From contig NZ_KZ454941.1 of NCBI RefSeq assembly GCF_002797375.1, positions 2,218,795-2,282,794 of the forward strand: DNA of 64,000 nt, given 5' to 3'. A program made the position numbers and the translations under genes. Each line of letters starts with the position of its first letter. Within the stretch, counting starts at the first letter, position 1. Below the pieces are notes generated by a model. It was not told the origin of the DNA. It searched no databases and worked only from the letters and a program-made list of their open reading frames with translations. Below are positions 9,929 through 18,474 of this stretch, piece by piece. This DNA is from Bacillus sp. FJAT-42315 (GTDB taxonomy: Bacteria > Bacillota > Bacilli > Bacillales > Domibacillaceae).

Positions 9929-10564
9929 TTATTGTCCTTCTATCATTTCTAAATAAGCTCTTGTAATAGTCGTTTTCGTGATTCGGCCTAGTAGAGAATA
10001 CTTATTTTTCTTTCCTGCTACTTCTTTCACAACAGGCAAAGAATCAATATGTAGACTGATCATTTTTTTAGCAGCCTCTAACAAGGTATCTTCAGGGCGA
10101 ATAGTCGTAATATTAGGCATCCTCGTCATAATCACACTAACCGGCAATTCTTGAAGATCTTTATTTCCGAGACAAGCTCTTAGTAAATCCTTTCGTGAAA
10201 TCACCCCGTCCAAATAACCCTCTGAATCTACTGCATAAAGCGTGCCAACATCCTCTAAAAATAACTGAACTATGGCATCATATACAGAAGATGACTTCTC
10301 AACAACAATTGGGTTTGCTTTGAAATCATTCACCTTTTGTTGAATAAATGGCTCTGCCTGGCGCATCATTTTATATTCTTCATTATAAAAATAGCCCACT
10401 CGCGGCCTTGCATCTAAATTGCCCGAACTCGTTAAAACCGCAAGATCGGACCTTAACGCTGCTCTTGAAACAGAAAGCTTCTTCGCAATTTCACTCCCTG
10501 TGATCGGTCCGCTACTCTTTACAATTTGAAGAATCGCATCTTGACGATTGGATAGTTTAATCAT
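9929..10564 (-). CDS. ccpN: CcpN-type transcriptional repressor (HTH + CBS pair)
   Basis: A 211-residue regulator. An N-terminal winged helix (LSNRQDAILQIVKSSGPITG, then GYFYN) is followed by two CBS motifs from about residue 75 to 200 (VEKSSSVYDAIVQLF; YAVDSEGYLDGVISRKDL; LPVVKE). CcpN represses gluconeogenic genes (gapB, pckA) in B. subtilis under glycolytic conditions and senses ATP/ADP through its CBS domains. ATG 10564 has GAAGAGG 6 bases upstream; the GTG two codons earlier overlaps the ribosome site. It leads a ccpN-yqfL-ppdK cluster, and a palindrome resembling its own operator lies directly upstream. Confidence 0.93.
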   Translation of the reverse strand: MIKLSNRQDAILQIVKSSGPITGSEIAKKLSVSRAALRSDLAVLTSSGNLDARPRVGYFYNEEYKMMRQAEPFIQQKVNDFKANPIVVEKSSSVYDAIVQLFLEDVGTLYAVDSEGYLDGVISRKDLLRACLGNKDLQELPVSVIMTRMPNITTIRPEDTLLEAAKKMISLHIDSLPVVKEVAGKKNKYSLLGRITKTTITRAYLEMIEGQ

Positions 10565-10588
10565 TATCACCCTCTTCCCGATAAAAAG

Positions 10589-10609
10589 TGTGTTATATTG
10601 TATAACACA
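10589..10609 (-). promoter_or_regulatory. Putative CcpN operator upstream of ccpN
   Basis: A perfect inverted repeat TGTGTTATA-ttg-TATAACACA lies 25 bases upstream of the ccpN ATG. Both half sites fit the CcpN operator consensus as I remember it (TRTGHYATAYW). Further related elements, gtgttata (about 10619-10626) and tgtaacac (about 10641-10648), lie upstream. This suggests autoregulation of the ccpN-yqfL-ppdK operon. Confidence 0.6.
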
Positions 10610-10737
10610 TTCCGCAAAGTGTTATACTTATTTTTATATAATGTAACACATTTATCAAAAATAATAAAAAGAAAATTTGACGATATACAAAAAAATATCA
10701 ACTAAAAATTCGTACTATTATTCAAAATAAACAGAAA

Positions 10738-10777
10738 AGCCATATAGAAAGGCATTTTGATACCTTTCTACATGGCT
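10738..10777 (-). terminator. Terminator downstream of SGNH hydrolase gene
   Basis: A 15-bp stem with a single mismatch (agccatatagaaagg / cctttctacatggct) and a 10-base loop, followed on the minus strand by TTTTCTGTTTATTTT. It serves the SGNH hydrolase gene and insulates ccpN. Confidence 0.75.
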
Positions 10778-10835
10778 TCTTTAAATTGCTCGCAGTAATT
10801 AGTTAAATTATTTTATTTTAATATTAAGGTTAACG

Positions 10836-11654
10836 TTAAGCCGACTTCCCAAACGGCTTCTTTCTTAATTGTTCGAGCATTTGTTTCGAAAGTGCCGCAT
10901 ACCCTAACGAGTTCGGATGAACGCCGTCTGCTGATAAGTATTGCTGATGGTTACTATTAATCACTTTCGTTGTTTGCATCACTAGTGAGTAATCTAAGCT
11001 ACTAGCTAATTCATAAATCTTCACGTTCCATTTTGGAAGCAATTGATCGGCAATGTCATAAAGCTCATGCTCTTGTTCAAGAGGGTTATACATTTCTAAA
11101 AACACGATAGTAGCATCCTTGTTCGTTTCTCTAATTTTGCTAGAGATCTCGGTCAAATTATTAATAAAAGTTGATTGCATCGAGTCAAACGATTGAAATA
11201 CTTTATGGTAATCCATTCCTTCCATCGTTTGCAGGATATCATTCCCACCTACATTAATGGTAATTAAATCCGCATCTTTTATTTGTTGGTCAAATGTTCC
11301 TTTTTGTACTACGGCGTTTAGTTGCGAACTACTCACACCGGGGATTCCTTCATTTTGCGTAATAACATGTTTATTAGTTTGCTGCTCTAACTGCTTTGAA
11401 AAGTGATCAACGAAATTTTCTTCTCCTTCCGCGCCAATTCCGGTAATAATTGAATCACCGATCGCTAAATGATTCAAATAAGTTTGATCAAGCATACGGA
11501 AGTGGTCAATATAGGTGAGCTCTTGTTGTGAAGCTACCGTAACTGACTGTTCTTGTATTTGACTAATTTTATATTTTGGATAATAAATCCATATAGAAAG
11601 TCCAAAGACGGCAATAACTAAAAGGGCTAACAGCGACAAGAAAAATTGCTTCAT
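10836..11654 (-). CDS. Membrane-anchored SGNH/GDSL-type esterase/lipase
   Basis: A 272-residue protein. An N-terminal hydrophobic segment (residues ~5-25) without a lipobox suggests a signal anchor placing the catalytic domain outside the cell. SGNH blocks are visible: LAIGDSIITGIG (block I, nucleophile Ser), GIPGVSSSQL, INVGGNDI (block III) and SADGVHPNSLGY (block V with Asp and His). It resembles YpmR-like esterases of Bacillus; the substrate is unknown. It stands alone on the minus strand with its own terminator. Confidence 0.87.
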   Translation of the reverse strand: MKQFFLSLLALLVIAVFGLSIWIYYPKYKISQIQEQSVTVASQQELTYIDHFRMLDQTYLNHLAIGDSIITGIGAEGEENFVDHFSKQLEQQTNKHVITQNEGIPGVSSSQLNAVVQKGTFDQQIKDADLITINVGGNDILQTMEGMDYHKVFQSFDSMQSTFINNLTEISSKIRETNKDATIVFLEMYNPLEQEHELYDIADQLLPKWNVKIYELASSLDYSLVMQTTKVINSNHQQYLSADGVHPNSLGYAALSKQMLEQLRKKPFGKSA

Positions 11655-11884
11655 GCGAACCTCCTTTATATAACGCTAACTCAATTATATTAAAAACAAA
11701 TCATTTCTCAAATATAACGAAACGACCAGTCAAAGTATTATTAGACTATTTTGTACGGTTTTCCAAAGAAACATACGAAAAATAATTTTTTCTTTCTACT
11801 TTTTTCATTCATTTGAATAGATGTCTATCCATCTTCAGTTATGTTAGAATAAGAAAGATATTTCTTAAAAGGATGGTTGTAGGA

Positions 11885-12184
11885 ATGAATATAACTAAAC
11901 ATACAGTAGAATGGCTGAAAGATCCGTTTGGGCTATTATCAGGTGATCGGTACGAATTTCGTTTGTACGCGGAAGTAGAGGAAGAGGATGAATTATATTC
12001 TGAGTCCGGCTTTTATGTTCGCGTTCTATATATGGTAGATGGTGAACAGCAAAAAATCATTCACTACCACCTCTATGACCGAGCAACAGACGAAGTGCTC
12101 GATTTTGAATTAGAAGAGGATGAAGTGGAAATGATCTCTGTTTATTGCCGCGATCATTACCATGAAGCCGATCAAGAGTCATAA
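11885..12184 (+). CDS. Small acidic protein, DUF6509-like
   Basis: A 99-residue, strongly acidic protein. It starts MNITKHTVEWLKDPFG, has an EEEDELYSESGFYVRVLY segment and an acidic C-terminal half. This resembles DUF6509 proteins of Bacillus, which have no assigned function. ATG 11885 is preferred over the longer frame from 11813: AAAGGA lies about 11 bases upstream and similarity starts there. A strong terminator follows. Confidence 0.72.
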   Translation: MNITKHTVEWLKDPFGLLSGDRYEFRLYAEVEEEDELYSESGFYVRVLYMVDGEQQKIIHYHLYDRATDEVLDFELEEDEVEMISVYCRDHYHEADQES

Positions 12185-12191
12185 ACATACG

Positions 12192-12240
12192 AAAACCCCG
12201 CCTATGAACAGTTTTTCTGTTACAAAGCGGGGTTAATCTT
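12192..12240 (+). terminator. Terminator after DUF6509-like gene
   Basis: Stem aaccccgc / gcggggtt with a nested aaca / tgtt hairpin. It lies directly after the plus-strand stop and may also serve the small minus-strand gene that converges on it. Confidence 0.75.
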
Positions 12241-12283
12241 TATGATGATCTGCTTGAACCTCCGTGATCAACACACCCTTTCG

Positions 12284-12421
12284 TTAATTGGCTTTTTTAA
12301 TATATTCTTGTAATTGCTCTTCCGTTAAATGCTTAATAAAGTGGTGAAAGTTGATCGACTCCATTCCATAATTCTCACAAGTCTCCATATAATATTGATA
12401 AGCGATACGATACATTTCCAT
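12284..12421 (-). CDS. Small hypothetical protein (45 aa)
   Basis: A 45-codon frame running MEMYRIAYQYYMETCENYG to the C-terminus EYIKKAN. Start ATG 12421 has a strong AGGGGGA site 7 bases upstream. The composition is Tyr/Glu-rich and likely helical, with no membrane segment. I do not recognise a family. The good ribosome site and compact intergenic position support a real gene. Confidence 0.6.
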   Translation of the reverse strand: MEMYRIAYQYYMETCENYGMESINFHHFIKHLTEEQLQEYIKKAN

Positions 12422-12540
12422 TGTTTGTTCCCCCTTCTGTTATATAACAAAATTTATTTGTTAAACATAATATATAACAGTTTATTCTCTATGTCAATTG
12501 CATAACACAAAAAAATAAAATTTTCTGAAATATAAACATA

Positions 12541-12652
12541 TAAAAAAGGACTAGTCTTCACGAACAACCTTCTCCATTAAATATAGTATTCTCATTGATC
12601 ATGAATACTAAACATAATAATAGAAATTACGCTGTCACTTAGACTAGTCCTT
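12541..12652 (-). terminator. Large structured terminator downstream of the CoA-transferase gene
   Basis: A 12-bp perfect outer stem (aaggactagtct at 12546-12557 / agactagtcctt at 12641-12652) encloses about 83 bases that contain a second hairpin (agtatt / aatact around tcattgatcatg). It is followed on the minus strand by TTTTTTA. The outer stem plus T-run fits an intrinsic terminator; the large ordered loop is unusual. Confidence 0.6.
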
Positions 12653-12662
12653 ATTTAATCAT

Positions 12663-13946
12663 TTAAATGAGATAACCCATTTCTTTTGCTTGTATCGTTA
12701 ATTCTTCTCTAAAATCTGGATGAGCAATGTCAATTAGCGCAGCTGTCCGCTCACGAATCGTCTTGCCACGCAATTTCGCTACTCCAAATTCAGTGACGAT
12801 ATAATCGACATCATTTTTAGAAGTGGTTACTGGTGTACCAGGTGCCAAAGTTGGAACAATTTTCGATATTTTGCCGTCTTTAGTTGTTGAATGTAAGCAA
12901 ATGATTCCTTTTCCGCCTTTAGATCTTCTTGCACCAATACCAAATTCTGCTTGTCCCCCTGTAGAAGACCAATACAGTGAACCAGCTTTTTCGGAATTAC
13001 ATTGTCCTAAAAAATCTACTTCAATCGTAGCGTTAATGGCGATCATCTGATCAATTTCAGAAATGCGGCTAATATCATTTGTTTGATTGACAGGTAGCAT
13101 ATAGACTTCCTCGTTTTCATGCAAGAAATCATAGAGCTTTTGTGTGCCAAAAGCAAAAGTAGCAGTCGTTTTCCCAGGATAATCGCTTCTTCCGATATTC
13201 GACACAGCTCCGCTTTTCACTAAATCTACAAGCTTATCAGGAATCATTTCTGTAAATATATTCAAATCACGATGATTCGTTAATGAATCCATCACGGCAT
13301 TAGGAATCGCTCCGAAGCCAATTTGCAAGCTATCTCCATCGCTAATTAAGTCGGCAATATAGCTTCCGATTTTCTCATCTTTTTCAGTTATTTCAGGTGT
13401 CGGGCCTTCAAGAAGCGGCTGATGGTTTTCGATAAGCGCCGTCACTTCTGAAATATGAATTTGATTCATTCCATACGTTCTAGGCATATACTCGTTTACT
13501 TCAAGTAAAATTTTCTTCGCTTGTTTCGCTAGCGGTGCAGTATAATCACAATTCGTCCCTAATGAAAAATAGCCATTCTCATCCATTGGTGAGACCGTTG
13601 CCATAATGACACGCTCATTCGTCATTTCTTCTAATAATACTGGTACATCTGAAAAATGATTAGGCAATAAATCGACAGCCCCTTCATGAAACGCCTTGCG
13701 ATCCCCCCCTGATAAAAACATAGAGATGACCTTTAATTCATCTGGATGCTTCCTGATCGCAGGTCTAGCTGTCAATAATTGAAACAGCCGATTTCTTTGC
13801 AAGTCTGTTCGGCCTTCCAAAGCTGCTAGCAAGCTAGGAGGCTCACCAGGTAAAAGAGGAACGATAATATCTTCCCCTGCTTCAATACAAGCCACAGCTT
13901 GCTCGGCACTTGTTAATAATTCACTGTACTTTTTTGTCTGATCCAC
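12663..13946 (-). CDS. Acetyl-CoA hydrolase / CoA-transferase family protein
   Basis: A 427-residue member of the acetyl-CoA hydrolase / 4-hydroxybutyrate CoA-transferase family, moving CoA between acyl-CoA and a carboxylate such as acetate or succinate. Visible motifs are LQIGFGAIPNAVM (oxyanion/CoA-site glycine loop), a QCNSEKAGSLYWSSTGGQ region with the expected catalytic glutamate nearby, and DYIVTEFGVAKLRGKT near the C-terminus. Start GTG 13946 has AAAGGGG about 10 bases upstream. It appears monocistronic with its own terminator. The exact acyl substrate cannot be assigned. Confidence 0.88.
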   Translation of the reverse strand: MDQTKKYSELLTSAEQAVACIEAGEDIIVPLLPGEPPSLLAALEGRTDLQRNRLFQLLTARPAIRKHPDELKVISMFLSGGDRKAFHEGAVDLLPNHFSDVPVLLEEMTNERVIMATVSPMDENGYFSLGTNCDYTAPLAKQAKKILLEVNEYMPRTYGMNQIHISEVTALIENHQPLLEGPTPEITEKDEKIGSYIADLISDGDSLQIGFGAIPNAVMDSLTNHRDLNIFTEMIPDKLVDLVKSGAVSNIGRSDYPGKTTATFAFGTQKLYDFLHENEEVYMLPVNQTNDISRISEIDQMIAINATIEVDFLGQCNSEKAGSLYWSSTGGQAEFGIGARRSKGGKGIICLHSTTKDGKISKIVPTLAPGTPVTTSKNDVDYIVTEFGVAKLRGKTIRERTAALIDIAHPDFREELTIQAKEMGYLI

Positions 13947-13973
13947 GAAATGACAACCCCTTTGTTCGACTGT

Positions 13974-14141
13974 TTAATTACTTATGTAGAACCACTCTTT
14001 CTTATCGAGAGAAAATTTCCCCTCTTCTTTTATCATATACTCAGTTAGCGCCTTGTCAAGACTTCCATAAAGAACCACTCCCGCTAGCAATTGGTTCATC
14101 CACTTCTTTTTTTCTTCCGTTTCTTCTACATTATAATTCAT
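13974..14141 (-). CDS. Small hypothetical protein overlapping nrdF 3' end (55 aa)
   Basis: A 55-residue frame beginning MNYNVEETEEKKKWMNQLLA at ATG 14141, inside the last codons of nrdF (11-base overlap), suggesting translational coupling. It is charged and helical (Glu/Lys-rich, then LLAGVVLYGSLDKALTEYM). A longer frame to 14297 exists, but it is only the nrdF antiframe in its first part. I do not recognise the family. The nrd operons of B. subtilis carry ymaB after nrdF; this protein does not look like YmaB. Confidence 0.5.
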   Translation of the reverse strand: MNYNVEETEEKKKWMNQLLAGVVLYGSLDKALTEYMIKEEGKFSLDKKEWFYISN

Positions 14142-15165
14142 CAAAGCCGTTCGCCTCACTCGTTTTCGTATACGCACGCGATTTCTGCTCGAAGAAATCC
14201 GTTTTTCCAAGGTCAACTTCTTGATAAGCAACGATCCAGCGCATTGGATTCGTACGATAGCCTTCAAACGGGGCTGCGAACCCAAGCTGCTCCGCACGCT
14301 TATTCGCCATAAATTTAATATAGCTTTCTAGTTCATTCATTTGAATACCGTCAATTTTATGGCCAATAATATGTCTGCCCCACTCAATTTCAAGCTCCGC
14401 GGCTTTTTTGATCGTCTCTTGTCCATATTGCTTTAACTCATCTGTATTGTATTCAGGATATTCGACCAATATTTCTTTGTAAATTTTAACGAACAAATCG
14501 ACATGAAGCTGCTCATCACGATTAATGTAGTTGATCATCGTGCTTGTTGCAATCATTTTTTGGTTCCTTGCCAAGTTGTAAAAGAAAGCGAAGCCTGAAT
14601 AGAAGAAAAGACCTTCTAAGATGACGTCATAAATGATCGAACGTAAAAAATGATCAACAGTCGGTTCCTCAGCAAATGCTTCATACCCATTAGTGACGAA
14701 TTCATTTCGCTCTTGAAGAATCGGCTCACTTCTCCAATATTCAAAGACTTGATCTTGAATACTTTTATCAGCAACACTCGATAATACATAACTATAAGAA
14801 TGATTATGAATGACTTCCTGTTGAGCAAGCATAATCATTAAAGCGTGAAGGCTTGAATCGGTTAAATAATCAGCCGCTCGGCCGGCATAATCTGTTTGCA
14901 CACTATCCAGTAAAGCTAGTAAACCAATAATCTTCAAAAAAGCTTCTCTTTCAGCTGGCTCTAATTGTTCAAATTGCTGACGATCCTTCGTCATATTGAT
15001 TTCAAACGGCGTCCAAAAGTTAGCAAGCATCCGCTTATACTTTGGATACGCCCAGCTGAATCGAACATCATCCCAGTTTAATATATTCGAACTTTGTCCA
15101 TTAATAATCCCCGTTGAACGGTTCGGTGCTTCAACGTCAATTAGTTTTCTTTTTTCTAATTTCAA
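14131..15165 (-). CDS. nrdF: Class I ribonucleotide reductase, small (radical) subunit
   Basis: A 344-residue ferritin-like R2 protein that stores the radical for NDP reduction. Metal ligands are visible as Asp in LLALLDSVQ, E..H in QQEVIHNHSY, Glu in ILEGLFFYSGF and E..H in NRDEQLHVDLF. The radical Tyr is in HNHSY, four residues after the first His ligand. The start is set at TTG 15165 because AAAGAGGAGG ends 9 bases upstream; the longer frame to 15195 overlaps the large-subunit stop without a ribosome site. It follows the large subunit by 17 bases and shares its riboswitch. NrdF versus NrdB naming is a family-level choice. Confidence 0.93.
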   Translation of the reverse strand: MKLEKRKLIDVEAPNRSTGIINGQSSNILNWDDVRFSWAYPKYKRMLANFWTPFEINMTKDRQQFEQLEPAEREAFLKIIGLLALLDSVQTDYAGRAADYLTDSSLHALMIMLAQQEVIHNHSYSYVLSSVADKSIQDQVFEYWRSEPILQERNEFVTNGYEAFAEEPTVDHFLRSIIYDVILEGLFFYSGFAFFYNLARNQKMIATSTMINYINRDEQLHVDLFVKIYKEILVEYPEYNTDELKQYGQETIKKAAELEIEWGRHIIGHKIDGIQMNELESYIKFMANKRAEQLGFAAPFEGYRTNPMRWIVAYQEVDLGKTDFFEQKSRAYTKTSEANGFDEL

Positions 15166-15182
15166 TTTATACTTCCTCCTCT

Positions 15183-17408
15183 TTATGAATGACAACTATC
15201 GCATTCTTCAATATTTGAAGCCGTTGATCGAACATAATAAGTTGTTTTTAACCCTGAATCCCACGCATCAAGGTGAAGGTTTAATAAGGCTTTCGCTTTA
15301 ATGTCGTTACGAACATAAAGATTAAATGATACTCCTTGGTCGATATGACGAGAGCGTCTAGCATTTTGTTTAATGCTCCAATGCTGATCAATATAATAAA
15401 CGGATTTATAGTACCACGCGGTGTCCGCTGTTAAATCAGGTGCTGTAACTGGTATTTTATAATCCTTCTTTTCCTCCATATATTCTTTACGGAAAATCGG
15501 ATCAATTCCTGCTGTTGAACCAGCAATTAACGCCGTTGAAGAGTTGGGAGCAACCGCTAGCAAATAACCATTGCGAAGTCCGGATTCCTTCACCTGCTCT
15601 TTTAAGCTTTGCCATTGTTCAGTCGTATAGTCTTTTTCGTCAAAGTAACTGCCATTCTCCCAATCTGAACCATAATACGCTGGATAAACTCCTTTTTCCT
15701 TCGCTAAATCAGCACTTGCTTGAATCGTTAAGAACGCAATTTTTTCATATAATTCATCGCAATAAGTAACCGCCTCATCTGATTCCCATTTCAATCCCTT
15801 TAGCGCCAGTAAATGATGCCAGCCGAATGTTCCTAAACCAATCCCTCGATATTTTCGATTCGTTAGCTCTGCTTGCGGAACGGAAATATCATTAATATCA
15901 ATTACGTTATCAAGCATTCTCACTTGAATCGGAATCAATCTCTCTAATACATCATCTCCTACCGCTCTAGCTAATGAAATAGAAGATAGATTACATACAA
16001 CGTAGTCTCCTGGGTCCTTCGTTACAATAATCTTGCCGTCCTCTGTTGTTTCTTCCGTTACAACGGTTGGACTCATGTTTTGGCAAATTTCCGTACATAA
16101 ATTACTAGCATAAATCATACCAGCATGCTTATTCGGATTCGCTCTGTTGACCGTATCGCGATAAAACATATAAGGTGTACCTGTTTCAAGCTGTGAAATC
16201 ATAATCGCTTTCATAATTTCGATCGCCGGCACAACCTTTTTACTTAGCGCAGGGTGAGCACAACAGTCTTCATAGCGTTGTCTAAATGTTCCAGATCCTT
16301 TCTTCTCATCGAAAGCATCTTCAAGCGAATAACCCATCACTCTTCTCACTTCATGTGGGTCGAATAAATACCAGTCTTCACGGGCTTCGACTGCTTCCAT
16401 AAATAAATCTGGAATACATACGCCTGTAAATAAATCGTGCGTGCGGCGGCGCTCATCCCCATTGTTCAGTCTTGTTTCCAAAAAGGAGAAAATATCTTTA
16501 TGCCATACATCTAAATAAACAGCAATTGCGCCTTGTCGTTGACCGAGTTGGTCAACGGAAACAGCCGTATTATTCAATTGCTTCATCCATGGAATCACAC
16601 CAGAGCTGACATGTTTAAAGCCTTTAATGTCACTACCTTGACAACGGATTTTGCCGAGGTAAATACCAAGGCCCCCACCGTTTTTACTTAATGTCGCCGC
16701 ATCTGTATTCGCATCGAAAATGCTGCGTAGACTATCATCGACTGTATCGATAAAACAGCTAGACAGCTGACCGTACGATTTCCCAGCATTCGCTAACGTT
16801 GGAGTAGCGGTCGTCATATATAAATTAGATAAAGCCCAGTAAGCTTCTTTCACGAGCTGCAAACGATGCTGTTTCGGTTCATTAACCATTAACGTCATCG
16901 CAATGATCATCCAACGCTCTTGTGGAAGCTCAGCTGTTTGTTTCTCATGCGTTCTCGCTAAGTATCGATCACTTAATGTCACAATGCCAATGTATGTAAA
17001 TAAACGGTCTTTACTTGGATCGATCACTTCACCTAATTGTTGAAGTTCTTCTTCTGAATACTCCGTTAACAATTTAGGATGATAAATACCCTCATCAATC
17101 AATAATTGAATGAGCCCTTGAAAGCTTCCGTATCCATTTGTATGATCGCCTCTAACCACTGCTGCTTCTTTATATAAATTTTGCAAATAAAGCTTCGCTG
17201 CCGCAAATGTCCAATCTGGCTCCTCACTGGAAATTCTCTCAACAGCTGCTTGTAAAAGTAAACGTTGTAATTGTTCCTCTGACCAATGCTCTTTCTCTGA
17301 AGCGGCCCCTTCTATCTTTTCTCTCACGCTCGATAAGTCAAGATTCGGATATTCTACTCCGATCTCGTCTATCATTTTCTCGACCCCTTTTAGCATTGTT
17401 TGTTTCAT
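15183..17408 (-). CDS. nrdE: Class I ribonucleotide reductase, large (catalytic) subunit
   Basis: A 741-residue R1 protein reducing ribonucleoside diphosphates. The catalytic SNLCTEI has Cys438 and Glu440. SSCFIDT carries Cys218 of the active-site disulfide, PNSSTALIAGSTAGI is the phosphate-binding loop, and the C-terminal ECDSCHS supplies the redox Cys pair (736/739). I see no clear N-terminal ATP-cone, so overall activity allostery may be missing. Start ATG 17408 has AAGGAG 8 bases upstream. The 5' leader holds a cobalamin riboswitch plus terminator, implying this B12-independent enzyme is shut off when cobalamin is present and that a class II (B12) reductase is encoded elsewhere (inference). 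It could equally be called nrdA. Confidence 0.93.
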   Translation of the reverse strand: MKQTMLKGVEKMIDEIGVEYPNLDLSSVREKIEGAASEKEHWSEEQLQRLLLQAAVERISSEEPDWTFAAAKLYLQNLYKEAAVVRGDHTNGYGSFQGLIQLLIDEGIYHPKLLTEYSEEELQQLGEVIDPSKDRLFTYIGIVTLSDRYLARTHEKQTAELPQERWMIIAMTLMVNEPKQHRLQLVKEAYWALSNLYMTTATPTLANAGKSYGQLSSCFIDTVDDSLRSIFDANTDAATLSKNGGGLGIYLGKIRCQGSDIKGFKHVSSGVIPWMKQLNNTAVSVDQLGQRQGAIAVYLDVWHKDIFSFLETRLNNGDERRRTHDLFTGVCIPDLFMEAVEAREDWYLFDPHEVRRVMGYSLEDAFDEKKGSGTFRQRYEDCCAHPALSKKVVPAIEIMKAIMISQLETGTPYMFYRDTVNRANPNKHAGMIYASNLCTEICQNMSPTVVTEETTEDGKIIVTKDPGDYVVCNLSSISLARAVGDDVLERLIPIQVRMLDNVIDINDISVPQAELTNRKYRGIGLGTFGWHHLLALKGLKWESDEAVTYCDELYEKIAFLTIQASADLAKEKGVYPAYYGSDWENGSYFDEKDYTTEQWQSLKEQVKESGLRNGYLLAVAPNSSTALIAGSTAGIDPIFRKEYMEEKKDYKIPVTAPDLTADTAWYYKSVYYIDQHWSIKQNARRSRHIDQGVSFNLYVRNDIKAKALLNLHLDAWDSGLKTTYYVRSTASNIEECDSCHS

Positions 17409-17469
17409 TTTATTTGCTCCTTAAAAAATATATTTTTGTCTAAAAAAGTTTTTTGCTCAAAAAACAAAC

Positions 17470-17499
17470 AAAAAAACCATCTTTCCATGAGAAAGATGG
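17470..17499 (-). terminator. Riboswitch expression-platform terminator before nrdE
   Basis: A 9-bp perfect stem (ccatctttc / gaaagatgg) with a 5-base loop, then a long T-rich run on the minus strand (TTTTTTTG followed by more T). It lies between the cobalamin aptamer and the nrdE start, with no gene between, so it is most likely the regulated terminator. Confidence 0.85.
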
Positions 17500-17629
17500 G
17501 AGCAGAGCGAAGAAATATTACCTATTAATCAAACGGACATAGAGAATCCTCTAGCTCGCTAATTAATAAGCCATTGATATTTTCCCCGCGCTTTTCTTCC
17601 CAACTCCCGAAAAAGAGTAAACGCTATAA

Positions 17630-17778
17630 AAAGGCAGGTCTCCTGACTTGTGCTTCATCCTCCCAAAGGTCCTTCCCGTCTTAAGACAGTGGCATTACCT
17701 TGGTCGTCAGCACTTACAGTTGCGGGTACAGTTCCGGACTTTCACCGGATTCCCTATTATGCTACATATAACACCTTT
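17630..17778 (-). ncRNA. Cobalamin riboswitch in nrdEF leader
   Basis: Read on the minus strand, the element contains the canonical B12-riboswitch blocks in order: a GGTG start segment, AGGGAATCCGGTGAAAGTCC, an ACTGTACCCGCAACTGTAAG core, GCCACTGT with AAGACGGGAAGG, and the closing GTCAGGAGACCTGCC B12 box. Block order and spacing fit the Rfam cobalamin class as I know it. The only gene downstream is nrdE. The remainder of this 470-base gap holds the terminator and AT-rich sequence. Confidence 0.95.
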
Positions 17779-17879
17779 TTACTGGTTTCACACTAAATAT
17801 AGATTTTTTTGATAATAAAACACTAAATATTGTGCCTGACTCATTATAACAATGGGTGATCATTTTCGCAAGTGATGAT

Positions 17880-18287
17880 TTATCCTTTTATAATAATCTC
17901 GTCTTGGTCCGTTGCGTCTACCGCTTGCGGAATAATCACCGTCGTTCTTAAAAACGTTTGTTTGTTATCTTCCGTCATAGGGTGAGTTTTTTTCAAGGTT
18001 ATCTCGAATGGAAAATCATATATTTCTCCAGGCGGAATTTCTCTATCTATGTCAATTGTTAAGTGATCCATTTCCTTCTCATGACTTGAGAAATCACTAT
18101 CATCACGAACCTCTTCAAATTGGTACACAAGCTGCAACATGATTGATTGAATAGGAACTGTTACCTTTCCGCCCGTAATGACTACTTTCCCTTCTACCAC
18201 TTCTCCAATTTTAAACTGCCCTTTTTCAAGAACAGTATCAACCTTTACACTGCCAATTCCTATACTGGATAAAAATTCCTTCCACAT
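17880..18287 (-). CDS. Short Spo0M-like (arrestin-fold) protein
   Basis: A 135-residue protein similar to the N-terminal arrestin-like domain of the sporulation-control protein Spo0M (FLSSIGIGSVKVDTVLEKGQ, then GEVVEGKVVITGG and IPPGEIYDFPFEI). Spo0M is about 250 residues with two such domains, so this version covers only the first. The stop is followed by non-coding sequence, with no sign of a frameshifted second domain. A GGGATGGGAG ribosome site precedes ATG 18287. It may be a natural short paralogue or a truncated copy. Confidence 0.75.
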   Translation of the reverse strand: MWKEFLSSIGIGSVKVDTVLEKGQFKIGEVVEGKVVITGGKVTVPIQSIMLQLVYQFEEVRDDSDFSSHEKEMDHLTIDIDREIPPGEIYDFPFEITLKKTHPMTEDNKQTFLRTTVIIPQAVDATDQDEIIIKG

Positions 18288-18474
18288 TTTCTCCCATCCC
18301 TTTCACACATGAGTAATGATTTTTCCATCTTATCATACCTTTCCCGTATTACCTTTTGCACTATATTTAACAACGATGCATGGAATTCATTATGTTTTTT
18401 TGACATGTCAGGGGTGTAATCTTTTTAAATATTTTATTTTGAATTTTGCACATAGTGATATTTGTAATAATCGC

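Noticed and set aside
14142-14297. Upstream extension of the 55-aa gene behind nrdF
   Set aside because: The added 52 residues are an alternative frame of nrdF, Arg-rich with no ribosome site; only the part from ATG 14141 is kept.
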